A stretch of 64,000 nucleotides of DNA, taken from the NCBI RefSeq assembly GCF_009466385.1, contig NZ_WIAQ01000006.1:7501-71500 (forward strand), in the 5' to 3' direction. A program made the position numbers and the translations under genes. Position 1 is the stretch's first letter. Each line of letters begins with the position of its first letter. The notes beneath the pieces are model-generated. The model saw nothing but the letters and a program-made list of their open reading frames with translations, ran no database searches and was not told where the DNA came from. Of the stretch, positions 52,293 through 60,948 are shown piece after piece. The DNA comes from Peribacillus tepidiphilus. Lineage in GTDB: Bacteria; Bacillota; Bacilli; Bacillales; DSM-1321.

Positions 52293-52382
52293 ATTCTCGA
52301 GACGAGTAATTCCCGCATTTTCCAGTAGTCCAACATCCATCGTTCACCTTTTTTGGTTTCATACTTTTTTACATATGCCAAG
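52293..52382 (-). pseudogene. N-terminal fragment of a prophage integrase relative
   Basis: Read on the minus strand from TTG at 52382 it gives LAYVKKYETKKGERWMLDYW, matching the intact integrase start (MARFQKYDTKKGERWMFVI). After about 18 residues the likeness ends, and the reading stops at 52293. This is the start of a second related integrase gene, cut off. Confidence 0.75.
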
Positions 52383-52982
52383 ATTACCAGCTCCTTATCT
52401 CCAGAATTTGAGAAGTTTGGAGAGTTTTTAATTGGTGGATTACTTGCAAATGATGAATTTCATGGTAATGGATTTTGTGAGTCTCATGGGAATGAATCAG
52501 CGTGGATTAAGACGAGGCAAGGGCGGTGCGTGGCGATGAATAAGAAAGAAATTGAAAACATTCTTAAAGATTACCACTGGATGATGAACTCTATAAAAGT
52601 CTTAAGAGAATCTATGGAGGATGCAGGAGAAGGCCTAACGGCTAAATATGGTGTTGAAGCTTCCGTGCCTAAACCGCAAGGAACTACCAGCGACCCAGTG
52701 TATCGTGAAATTCTTCGACGTGAGAGTAGATTGAAAGTTATTGATAAACATAAGACGAGGATTTCACTAATTCAGGGCAGGTTGCATTTAATTGAGGATG
52801 AGAGAGAACTTGAAGTGCTGCATTGGTTACTTGAGGGAAAGAGTTATCGATGGATAGGGGCACACATGGGGCTATCCTTTTCTCATATTAAAAGAATTCG
52901 TGATTCTATAGTCGAACAATTAACAAAAGAAACAAATGTCATTATAGAAACGAATTTGTTGAAACATAAATCAGCTTGTTAA
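52353..52982 (+). CDS. Orphan copy of the phage sigma-like regulator
   Basis: The credible start is ATG 52538 (MNKKEIENILKDYHWMMNSIKVLRESMEDAGEGL). From there the protein is about 148 aa and closely parallels the prophage gene at 25185-25637, including KYGVEASVPKPQGTTSDPVYRE and EVLHWLLEGKSYRWIGAHMGLSFSHIKRIRDSIVEQL. The frame continues upstream to 52353, but that part reads through scar sequence. Just before it, MNQRGLRRGKGGAWR repeats the tail of the prophage gene at 24870. The gene looks open but lacks its late-gene partners. Confidence 0.7.
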   Translation: MVSYFFTYAKITSSLSPEFEKFGEFLIGGLLANDEFHGNGFCESHGNESAWIKTRQGRCVAMNKKEIENILKDYHWMMNSIKVLRESMEDAGEGLTAKYGVEASVPKPQGTTSDPVYREILRRESRLKVIDKHKTRISLIQGRLHLIEDERELEVLHWLLEGKSYRWIGAHMGLSFSHIKRIRDSIVEQLTKETNVIIETNLLKHKSAC

Positions 52983-53238
52983 ACTTGAAGGTAAGACAGA
53001 AGGAGATAACCTATAATTTATGGGTTAGGTACAGTTCAATCAGTGAGCCTTCTTAGAAAAATTCTATAGTAAGTAAGGTTATTAAAGTGATTATACAAAT
53101 ATTACGATTAATTTACAAAATGTGTAAACAGATACAAAACATGTTTATTTTGGTATTATTGGAAGTGGATTCTGGTAGTAAAAGTATTATACACAGTCTA
53201 ACTTAACTCAGGTTGTAGATCCTAATTCTCCGGGTCAT
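52983..53238. other. Scar sequence, no intact gene
   Basis: About 250 AT-rich bases between the orphan regulator and the next frame. In-frame residues that continue the 53239 protein upstream (YYTQSNLTQVVDPNSPGH) begin after a TAA near 53180, so the front of that gene has been lost. Confidence 0.4.
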
Positions 53239-53505
53239 ATGTCTGCCTGGAAAGTCCAAGAAAGATTAACAGGTGACTATGCAATAAAAAAAGCTGAGGT
53301 TAATAATTATACTGGCTGGTATGACCGTGCAAAAGTAGCAGAAAATAGGACTTTTAGAACCGTTTATGCTCATGGATTCAAAGGTGAAACGCTTTCTTTG
53401 ACGGTAGGGGTATCATATCCAGCTGGAGTTTCAATACGTATTACTCCAGTTACAGTTGATAAGGTAGAGAAAGCTGTTACCTATGCCCTTATGAAAAGAA
53501 ATTAA
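53239..53505 (+). pseudogene. C-terminal remnant of an unrecognised protein
   Basis: 88 aa: WKVQERLTGDYAIKKAEVNNYTGWYDRAKVAENRTFRTVYAHGFKGETLSLTVGVSYPAGVSIRIT. There is no ribosome-binding site at the ATG, and protein-like sequence continues upstream to an in-frame stop. It reads as the end of a longer, possibly secreted protein. The family is not recognised. Confidence 0.45.
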
Positions 53506-53544
53506 TAAAGTAGGGAAACTGTAAAAGTAAATGGGGGGAAACTT

Positions 53545-53928
53545 TTGAAAATACTTAAGATTCTTAGTGCAATACTTTTATTAATTTTCCTATCTGGTTG
53601 TAATCAGGAAAGAATAGATGTTAGTATATTAGACTATTCATTTAAGACTGAAAGAAAAGGCGATGAAGTATATGTGTCTTACTCAGTACAAATTGAGAAT
53701 TCAGGTGAGGACACATATCATATCTTAATACCAAATCTATCGCAAGAAATAGAAAGTTTTTCATCTGTGAAATAATTAATAGTTGAGATACCTACTAATT
53801 CAACTGTATCAACAGGTTCGAATTTTACTGTAGATATAACCACAATGGAAGAACCTGAAATAGAAGAAATACTGGATGGAAAAATCATAAAAGGATTATA
53901 TATTGGAAAGTATATAGAACTAAAATGA
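53545..53928 (+). pseudogene. Lipoprotein gene interrupted by one stop codon
   Basis: GGGGGG precedes the TTG start. The first 76 codons encode a lipoprotein signal (LKILKILSAILLLIFLSGCNQE, lipobox LSGC) and a beta-like domain. A TAA at 53773-53775 interrupts the frame. The same frame then goes on with LIVEIPTNSTVSTGSNFTVDITTMEEPEIEEILDGK to TGA at 53926-53928. A single nonsense change explains it; the family is not recognised. Confidence 0.6.
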
Positions 53929-54054
53929 TTACAAAACTATAACCCCTTTTACAGTAAGAAGGTTTTTTTAAAATTCAATTCGTTTTACAGACATACAGAA
54001 AACGAAATTTTTATAAAATAACAACCGTAAGGATTTTTGAACACAGGCGAGAAT

Positions 54055-54093
54055 ACACCAATAAAACATTATCAACTACTGTTTTATTGGTGT
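54055..54093. repeat. 14-bp inverted repeat beside the istB remnant
   Basis: ACACCAATAAAACA and TGTTTTATTGGTGT, perfect complements, separated by 11 bases. It overlaps the end of the istB-like reading and may be a terminator or an end of a lost element. Confidence 0.6.
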
Positions 54094-54200
54094 CTTTGAT
54101 TCTGCTTCTAATAAAGCCAATAGAAATTCCTCATAACTTAAGTTACGATCCTCAGCCTCTCTTTCGAGGGAACGATATTGTGCTGCGATAGTCGGAATCT
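54082..54200 (-). pseudogene. IS21-family istB N-terminal remnant
   Basis: On the minus strand the reading IPTIAAQYRSLEREAEDRNLSYEEFLLALLEAESKTP matches the start of IstB, the ATPase helper of IS21-type transposition. It ends in a stop after about 40 residues. The Walker motifs are missing and no istA is nearby. Confidence 0.7.
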
Positions 54201-54237
54201 CATGAATTCAGAGAATTCATGAGAGGTTTTTTTATTT
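54198..54237 (+). terminator. Strong hairpin before the histidine kinase gene
   Basis: TCTCATGAATTC-AGA-GAATTCATGAGA, a 12-bp perfect stem, followed by GGTTTTTTTATTT. It insulates the two-component operon from the scarred region. Confidence 0.85.
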
Positions 54238-54372
54238 CAGGGCGTGCTTCGACTTAATTAATAGTGAAGGATCCATCTTGAACGGGAAACTCCTTTGAAC
54301 AGATCCCGTTTTTCTTATTTTTTGTGTAGTATAATAAAAATACCGATTACATTTTTAAGGAGGTAACGGATT

Positions 54373-56151
54373 TTGATTCAGTTGCTACCTTTGATGCTTG
54401 AACGAGTGGGGCTTTTGGTGATTGTGGCTTTTCTGCTGTCGAGGCTGAAGACCTTCCGTCAAATCATTCATAATGAACTTGGATACAAAGAAAAACTAAT
54501 CTTAATTGGAATATTTGGAACGTTTGGAATCATTAGCAACTATACGGGCGTGCAAATTGATAAAGGTCTTATTCAATCCCAGGCATGGCAAATAAACGTG
54601 GACTATGACGGTGCAATCGCAAATACGAGAATATTGGGAGTGGCGATTGGTGGATTGCTTGGAGGGCCCGTTGTAGGTCTTGGAGTTGGTTTAATTGCTG
54701 GGTTACATCGGTTAACGCTCGGTGGATTTACAGCGGTAGCTTGTGGTATTTCCACCATTTTTGCTGGTGTCTGTACAGGGATTATAGGTAAGCGATTCGG
54801 ATTAAAAAACAGCTTGTCTGCTTGGAAGGCTGTTTCTATTGGAATCATCATGGAAAGTATTCAAATGGGTATTATTCTTCTAGTAGCAAAGCCCTTTTCA
54901 GAAGCACTTCATCTTGTTGAATTGATTGCATTTCCGATGATATTCATTAACGGATTTGGTATGTTAATGTTTATTATGATTATTCAATCTATACTTGTTG
55001 AGGAAGAAAAGACAAAGGCTTTGCAAACCCACAAAGCATTATATATCGCTCAGCAAACTCTTCCCTATTTTAGACAAGGATTAAATGAGCATTCATGCAA
55101 AAAAGTAGCGGAAATCATTCTTGAAACGACAAAAGCAGATGCCATTTCTATCACAAACGAACATGAGGTTTTGGCTCATGTTGGTGCCGGCTCTGATCAT
55201 CATGTTCCGCATCATGATATGGCAACTCAGTTAACAAAAAGAGTATTAGAAGAAGGAAGAATCATAACAGCTCAATCTCGAGGAGATATTCAATGCTATA
55301 AAAAGGATTGTCCACTACAGGCTGCGATCGTGCTTCCTTTAAAAGCTCATCAAAAAATTGTAGGAACACTCAAGCTTTATTTTACGAATGCTTCTCGTCT
55401 TACACAGGTTGAACAGGAGCTAGCTGAAGGTTTAAGCAAACTGTTTTCTACCCAGTTAGAGCTGGCAGAGGCAGAAATGCAAAGGAAGTTGTTAAAGGAC
55501 GCAGAAATAAAAGCATTACAAGCACAAGTTCATCCTCATTTCCTTTTTAATGCTATTAATACAATCTCTAGCTTAATACGTACCGATGCAGATCAGGCAA
55601 GGAAATTACTGATCAAGCTAAGTACTTTTTTTCGCAGTAATTTGCAAGGTGCTAGGCATATGCTCATTTCGCTCGAAAAAGAGCTGGAGCATGTAGAAGC
55701 CTATCTGTCTATTGAACAAGCTAGGTTTCCAGGAAAATATAAAGTTCATTTTGAAATAGAGCCTTACTTGAAAAAAGTATTAATTCCACCGTTTACTCTT
55801 CAACCCCTGGTGGAAAATGCAATAAGGCATGGGTTTGTCCATGGAAAAAAAGGGGAGGTCATGATTAAGGTTTATAAGGAAAAGGATAAGATCCTGATCA
55901 TTACTGAGGATAACGGAAAGGGCATCTCCCCTGAATTAATAAGCTATCTTGGACATACGACTGTGGTATCAGATAAAGGTACAGGAACAGCTTTGTGGAA
56001 TATTAAAACGAGAATTGAAGAAATTTATGGGAAGCATGCCTCTTTTCAAATTATGAGTAAACCTGAAAAAGGAACGAAGATTTGGATTACCCTTCCCATG
56101 CAGTACAATAAATGGAGTGAAGAAGATGTTAAAGGCATTTTTAGTGGATGA
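54373..56151 (+). CDS. LytS-family sensor histidine kinase
   Basis: 592 aa. The N-terminal 5TM-5TMR_LYT membrane sensor (about 1-205: ILGVAIGGLLGGPVVGLGVGLIAG, GFTAVACGISTIFAGVCTGIIG) is followed by a GAF domain (about 225-355). The kinase core comes next: QVHPHFLFNAINTISSLIR with the phospho-His near 388, then N-box LVENAIRHGF, and DNGKGIS and GTGTALWNIKTRI for ATP. The TTG start follows AAGGAGG. It pairs with the LytTR regulator overlapping its end. LytS-type sensors are linked to pyruvate or cell-wall control in other bacteria. Confidence 0.93.
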   Translation: MIQLLPLMLERVGLLVIVAFLLSRLKTFRQIIHNELGYKEKLILIGIFGTFGIISNYTGVQIDKGLIQSQAWQINVDYDGAIANTRILGVAIGGLLGGPVVGLGVGLIAGLHRLTLGGFTAVACGISTIFAGVCTGIIGKRFGLKNSLSAWKAVSIGIIMESIQMGIILLVAKPFSEALHLVELIAFPMIFINGFGMLMFIMIIQSILVEEEKTKALQTHKALYIAQQTLPYFRQGLNEHSCKKVAEIILETTKADAISITNEHEVLAHVGAGSDHHVPHHDMATQLTKRVLEEGRIITAQSRGDIQCYKKDCPLQAAIVLPLKAHQKIVGTLKLYFTNASRLTQVEQELAEGLSKLFSTQLELAEAEMQRKLLKDAEIKALQAQVHPHFLFNAINTISSLIRTDADQARKLLIKLSTFFRSNLQGARHMLISLEKELEHVEAYLSIEQARFPGKYKVHFEIEPYLKKVLIPPFTLQPLVENAIRHGFVHGKKGEVMIKVYKEKDKILIITEDNGKGISPELISYLGHTTVVSDKGTGTALWNIKTRIEEIYGKHASFQIMSKPEKGTKIWITLPMQYNKWSEEDVKGIFSG

Positions 56152-56872
56152 TGAACCACTTGCAAGAGATGAGCTAGCCTACCTTTTAAAGAGAAGTAGA
56201 AAGGTTGAAATTGTTGGGGAAGCGGATCAAATAGAAAGTGCATTACAGCAATTATCCTATATCGAGGCAGATGTTATATTTTTAGATATTCAATTGGCAG
56301 AAGAGAGCGGGCTTGAGCTTGCTAATAAACTTTTAGAATCGGAAAAACGTCCGGAAATTGTGTTTGCTACAGCCTATGATGAGTATGCCTTAAAGGCATT
56401 TGATTTACATGCCGTCGATTATCTATTAAAACCGTTTGATGAAGAGCGGGTCATGAGAACAATAGAGAAATTGACAAAGCTGTTTGAAAGCAAAGCAGAG
56501 CTTTCTTCATCTGCAATGAATGGACATGCTCAAACAGTGGAATCCGTAGATAAGCTAGCTATAACAGTTGAAGACCGAATTATTATCGTGCCTGTAAAGG
56601 AAATCTTATATATATACAGTGAAGAAGGCAAAACAGTAATTATCACCATGGAGAATAAATATGAAGCTTCCGATTCCCTGATTACCTTTGAGAGAAAGCT
56701 GATGAACACATCCATCGTTAGAGTTCATCGGGCGTATTTGGTGAACTTGAATCAAATTAAGGAAATCCAGCCTTGGTTTCATTCTACGTATAACTTAATG
56801 ATGCCTGACGGAGAAACTGTCCCAGTGAGCAGGACCTATACGAAGGAGTTAAAAAAGCGATTTGGATTTTAA
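56126..56872 (+). CDS. LytTR-type response regulator
   Basis: 248 aa. The receiver domain (FLVDDEPLARDELAYLL at 5-21, phospho-acceptor Asp in VIFLDIQLAEESGLEL, VDYLLKPF near 100) is followed by a LytTR DNA-binding domain (about 145-248: IIVPVKEILYIYSEEGKTVIIT, SIVRVHRAYLVNLNQIKEIQPWFHSTYNLMM). ATG 56126 with GGAG upstream overlaps the kinase stop. It should bind direct repeats upstream of target genes such as the transporter gene next in line. Confidence 0.93.
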   Translation: MLKAFLVDDEPLARDELAYLLKRSRKVEIVGEADQIESALQQLSYIEADVIFLDIQLAEESGLELANKLLESEKRPEIVFATAYDEYALKAFDLHAVDYLLKPFDEERVMRTIEKLTKLFESKAELSSSAMNGHAQTVESVDKLAITVEDRIIIVPVKEILYIYSEEGKTVIITMENKYEASDSLITFERKLMNTSIVRVHRAYLVNLNQIKEIQPWFHSTYNLMMPDGETVPVSRTYTKELKKRFGF

Positions 56873-57064
56873 AAAGGGTAGGGTTTACGCATCAAGAGTA
56901 ATGTAAATCATTTTGAGTCCCTTTTTGGATCTATTCGGTCACAGATTTCCAGGGGTATAGTTTCATTTGCTTATAGGTATAACTTACCGTAACTTTTGCA
57001 ATAAAAAATGTGTATTTCAATCTGCATTTGCTGCTACTCATTCCCTTTTTTCGACGTTTCACTA

Positions 57065-57078
57065 TGAAAACGGTTACT
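57065..57078 (+). promoter_or_regulatory. cre-like site (CcpA) before the cstA gene
   Basis: TGAAAACGGTTACT agrees with TGWAANCGNTNWCA at every position but the last. It lies 55 bases before the start codon in the promoter zone, fitting catabolite repression of a carbon-starvation gene. Confidence 0.6.
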
Positions 57079-57132
57079 TTTTATTTTCATATATTATTAT
57101 AGTGTCAAAGAAAAAAGGGGAGGGTAAAAGAA

Positions 57133-58926
57133 ATGAATGCGGTTACAATAGTCATTGGTGCTATGTGCATATTAATGATCTCTTATCGTTTGTATGGAAC
57201 GTTTATGGCAGTAAAGGTTATGAAACTAAATGATTCTATACCGACACCTGCGCATGAATTAAACGATGGAAAAGATTATGTACCAACAAATAAATGGGTA
57301 ACGTTTGGTCATCACTTTGCAGCTATTGCTGCTGCTGGTCCGCTCGTAGGACCGATTTTAGCAGCACAATTTGGTTACTTGCCAGGATTGCTTTGGCTTC
57401 TAATTGGAGCGGTAATCGGGGGAGCTGTTCATGATGCTGTTGTATTATTTGCTTCGATGCGAAAGAAAGGCAAATCCTTATCAGAAGTTGCAAAAGAAGA
57501 ACTTGGTCCTGTAGCTGGTTTTTGTACAGGCTTGGCAATGCTTTTTATCATAACGATCACAATGGCCGGCCTTTCTATGGTCGTTTTGCATGCATTGGAA
57601 AAAAATCCATGGGGTACTTTTGCAGTTGGTATTACTATTCCGATTGCAATGGGAGTAGGAATTGCCTATAAGAAAACTGGAAATCTGAAATTAACGTCAA
57701 CGATTGGCTTTATTTTGTTAATGATTGGTGTATTTGTTGGACCTTCCATTCAAAATACAGTCCTTGGAGATTGGCTCACTCTCGATACAAAAACATTAGC
57801 GATTATTTTACCTATTTACGCTTTCTTCGCGGCTGCTTTACCTGTTTGGTTATTACTCGCACCGCGCGATTACTTAAGTAGCTTTATGAAAATCGGTGTA
57901 TTTATTGCCCTTATTATTGGAGTATTTATTATTAATCCAGCTATAGAATTCCCTGCTGTTACAAAATTTATTGAGGGTGGCGGCCCTATTTTAGCTGGTC
58001 CGGTTTGGCCATTTATTTCCATAACAATTGCTTGTGGAGCCATTTCTGGATTCCATGCTTTTGTTGGATCAGGTACTACTCCCAAATTACTTGATCGCTG
58101 GAGTGATATTAAAGTAGTCGGTTTTGGAGCGATGCTAGTAGAATGCTTAGTTGGTATCATGGCATTAATCGCTGCAACTGCACTTCAGCCTGCTGACTAT
58201 TTTGCGATTAACTCCACTCCTGAAGTGTTTAAGACATTAGGGATGGATGTTGTACACTTACCTGAGTTAAGCAAGGAAATTGGCATTGATCTAGAGGGAA
58301 GAACAGGCGGAGCTGTTACTCTAGCTGTGGGAATGACGTATATTTTTACCGAAATTCCTTGGTTTGCAAAGCTGTCATCTTACTTCTTCCAGTTTGTTAT
58401 TATGTTTGAAGCTGTGTTTATCTTAACGGCTATTGATGCAGGAACTCGTGTTGCCCGTTATTTGATTCAAGATTTTATGGGAGAATTCTATAAACCATTG
58501 AAGAAAACAGATTGGATCCCTGGCTCTATTTTTGCAAGTGCATTAGCATGTTTCATGTGGGGATACCTGCTTTATTCAGGTGATATTGGTTCAGTTTGGG
58601 CATTGTTTGGAGTTTCCAACCAGCTAATGGCTTCAATTGGATTGATTGTAGGAGCAACTGTTATTCTAAAAATTGCAGACAAACGCAGATATATGCTTAC
58701 TTGTCTTGTTCCGTTAGCATACTTGTTTGTGACAGTTAACTACGCAGGTTATTGGATGGTCAAAAATGTTTACCTAAATCCTGCGGCAGCTGGATACAAT
58801 GTCTTAAATGCAGTATTATCTGTTATCATGCTAATCCTAGGATTTGTCATTATGATTACAGCCATTAAAAAATGGTTAGAAATGTGGAACTCACCTTCAG
58901 TTAAAATGAATACAAAGGTTGCTTAA
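57133..58926 (+). CDS. cstA: CstA-family transporter (carbon starvation protein A)
   Basis: 597 aa with many membrane helices and the CstA signature blocks FGHHFAAIAAAGPLVGPILAAQFG (about 58-81), GGAVHDAVVLFASMRKKGKSLSEVA, SGFHAFVGSGTTPKLL and GVSNQLMASIGL. CstA and its relative BtsT carry pyruvate and/or peptides when carbon is scarce. GGGGAGGG precedes the ATG. Next to a LytS/LytR pair, as BtsSR controls BtsT in E. coli, so pyruvate uptake is a fair guess. A terminator follows. Confidence 0.94.
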   Translation: MNAVTIVIGAMCILMISYRLYGTFMAVKVMKLNDSIPTPAHELNDGKDYVPTNKWVTFGHHFAAIAAAGPLVGPILAAQFGYLPGLLWLLIGAVIGGAVHDAVVLFASMRKKGKSLSEVAKEELGPVAGFCTGLAMLFIITITMAGLSMVVLHALEKNPWGTFAVGITIPIAMGVGIAYKKTGNLKLTSTIGFILLMIGVFVGPSIQNTVLGDWLTLDTKTLAIILPIYAFFAAALPVWLLLAPRDYLSSFMKIGVFIALIIGVFIINPAIEFPAVTKFIEGGGPILAGPVWPFISITIACGAISGFHAFVGSGTTPKLLDRWSDIKVVGFGAMLVECLVGIMALIAATALQPADYFAINSTPEVFKTLGMDVVHLPELSKEIGIDLEGRTGGAVTLAVGMTYIFTEIPWFAKLSSYFFQFVIMFEAVFILTAIDAGTRVARYLIQDFMGEFYKPLKKTDWIPGSIFASALACFMWGYLLYSGDIGSVWALFGVSNQLMASIGLIVGATVILKIADKRRYMLTCLVPLAYLFVTVNYAGYWMVKNVYLNPAAAGYNVLNAVLSVIMLILGFVIMITAIKKWLEMWNSPSVKMNTKVA

Positions 58927-58933
58927 ATAAAGG

Positions 58934-58980
58934 AACGAATCTAGGTGATAGTATTATCCTCCTAGATTCGTTTTTTTATT
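58934..58980 (+). terminator. Terminator of cstA
   Basis: AACGAATCTAGG pairs with CCTAGATTCGTT, followed by TTTTTTATT. Confidence 0.9.
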
Positions 58981-59164
58981 TAAGAGATAACTTTTCTAGA
59001 TTACTAATCTATGGTTTATTTGGTAATTTAAAAATTTTCAGAAAAACATTGATTTTCTAGAAAAATAATTTTATTATATCAATACGAAGAAAAATGTTGA
59101 AATTTGTCGAATTATTGCGCATTGATAATTCGGAATTTTTAGAATGATAAAAGTGAGGGGTTTC

Positions 59165-60574
59165 ATGAGTTTATTTAGGAAAAAGTCCATTGATGCTCTT
59201 ATAAGAGAGACTGGGCAAAAAGATATTACATTAAAAAAAGATTTAGGTGCTTTTGATTTAACGATGTTAGGGATCGGAGCCATTATTGGAACGGGTATCT
59301 TTGTTTTAACTGGTGTGGCAGCAGCAAAGCATGCTGGACCAGCTCTTATGTTATCCTTTGTTATAGCAGGTCTTGCTTGTGTATTTGCAGCACTGTGCTA
59401 TGCGGAATTCGCTTCTACTGTTCCGGTTTCAGGAAGCGCCTATACCTACAGTTATGCAGCATTTGGTGAGCTTATTGCTTGGATCCTAGGTTGGGATTTA
59501 ATTCTGGAATATGGTCTCGCCTCATCTGCAGTAGCGAGTGGATGGTCGGGTTACTTCCAAGGGCTTCTCGCCGGATTTGGGATACATCTTCCAACAGCCC
59601 TTACCAGTGCATACGATCCAACAAAAGGGACATTTATAGACATTCCAGCCATCGTGATCGTTTTTATCATTACTATTTTATTGACACAAGGTGTGAAAAA
59701 GTCTGCTAAGTTCAATACGGTAATGGTTATCATTAAACTTGCTGTAGTCTTATTATTTATTGCAGTGGGTGTTTGGTATGTACAACCGGATAATTGGACA
59801 CCGTTTATGCCATTCGGGTTCTCTGGAGTGGCTACCGGTGCAGCGACTGTATTCTTTGCTTATATTGGTTTTGATGCTGTTTCGACTGCAGCAGAAGAAG
59901 TAAAAAATCCTCAAAGAAACATGCCAATTGGTATCATTTTATCTTTGCTTGTATGTACAATCCTTTATATTATAGTAGCTGCAATCCTTACGGGAATTGT
60001 GCCTTACAATATGCTTGATGTGAAAAACCCTGTTGCATTTGCTTTATCCTTTATCCATCAGGATTGGGTAGCTGGATTTATCTCTCTTGGAGCTATAACA
60101 GGGATTACAACCGTTCTTCTTGTCATGATGTATGGTCAAACTCGTTTATTTTACGCAATTAGCCGTGATGGATTATTGCCTAGTATCTTATCTCGAGTAG
60201 ATAAAAAGAAACAAACACCCGTTATGAATTCTTGGATTACTTGCTTAGTAGTTTCTGTTTTTGCTGGTTTAGTTCCACTAGGTAAACTGGCTGAATTAAC
60301 GAACATCGGCACATTATTTGCATTTATGACGGTATCTATCGGTATTCTTGTTCTTAGAAAAAATAGACCAGCTCCATCAGGTAAAGGCTTCCGAGTACCT
60401 TGGGTTCCAGTTATACCGATCCTTGCATTCGGTTTCTGTGGATATTTAATCGCCCAATTACCGAAAACAACTTGGTTAGCTTTTGGGGTTTGGTTAGTAA
60501 TCGGTTTATTTGTTTACTTCTTATACGGAAGAAAGCATAGTGCACTTAACGAGCACAAAGATAACGAATTCTAA
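59165..60574 (+). CDS. APC-family amino-acid permease (YfnA/CAT type)
   Basis: 469 aa with 12 predicted membrane segments. The first-helix motif GAFDLTMLGIGAIIGTGIFVLTGVAA (about 28-53) and GSAYTYSYAAFGELIAWILGWDLILEYGLASSAVASGWSGYF belong to the cationic/neutral amino-acid transporter branch. FFAYIGFDAVSTAAEEVKNPQRNMPIGI is the family hallmark. ATG 59165 follows GAGGGG; the earlier ATG at 59144 does not. It imports amino acids with protons. Its own terminator follows. Confidence 0.92.
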   Translation: MSLFRKKSIDALIRETGQKDITLKKDLGAFDLTMLGIGAIIGTGIFVLTGVAAAKHAGPALMLSFVIAGLACVFAALCYAEFASTVPVSGSAYTYSYAAFGELIAWILGWDLILEYGLASSAVASGWSGYFQGLLAGFGIHLPTALTSAYDPTKGTFIDIPAIVIVFIITILLTQGVKKSAKFNTVMVIIKLAVVLLFIAVGVWYVQPDNWTPFMPFGFSGVATGAATVFFAYIGFDAVSTAAEEVKNPQRNMPIGIILSLLVCTILYIIVAAILTGIVPYNMLDVKNPVAFALSFIHQDWVAGFISLGAITGITTVLLVMMYGQTRLFYAISRDGLLPSILSRVDKKKQTPVMNSWITCLVVSVFAGLVPLGKLAELTNIGTLFAFMTVSIGILVLRKNRPAPSGKGFRVPWVPVIPILAFGFCGYLIAQLPKTTWLAFGVWLVIGLFVYFLYGRKHSALNEHKDNEF

Positions 60575-60605
60575 CAAACCGGTATTTAAATAATGGAAAA
60601 TCAAA

Positions 60606-60640
60606 AAACTTGCAGTATATTCATGCTGCAAGTTTTTTTA
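60606..60640 (+). terminator. Terminator of the permease gene
   Basis: AACTTGCAG-(10 bases)-CTGCAAGTT followed by TTTTTT. Confidence 0.9.
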
Positions 60641-60937
60641 TGAATAACTAAAAATACAACCCTTAAATCATATAAAAACTCTTGAATTATTTTTTAAAAG
60701 ATTGGCATAAATTTCCTGATTTTAGCAAGCTTTCAAAAAACGGAGTGTCGATCAATGCTTTAATTGCGAGTATGGCTGTTGGTTGATTGGGCTAGCCTTT
60801 CGGTTCATCCTATATCCTTTTTGTAACTTTTGTTTGGTAAACGCGTTTATACATATATAAGGTATTTTAAAGGGTTTTTTTAAAAAGGGTCGAATAATAA
60901 AATGGTATACATATTTTTACAAAATTCTACTTTTTAC
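60641..60937. other. Long leader of the moxR operon, nothing recognised
   Basis: About 300 bases. It must hold the promoter of the moxR-DUF58-transglutaminase operon. A-rich and T-rich tracts are present (TTTAAAGGG at 60867), but there is no clear riboswitch fold, repeat or reading frame. Confidence 0.4.
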
Positions 60938-60948
60938 AGGAGGTCATG

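Noticed and set aside
54082-54200. Functional insertion sequence
   Set aside because: Only an IstB N-terminal fragment remains; no IstA, no Walker motif, no paired ends.
60641-60937. Riboswitch in the long leader before moxR
   Set aside because: No conserved riboswitch core or convincing stem set could be recognised by eye.
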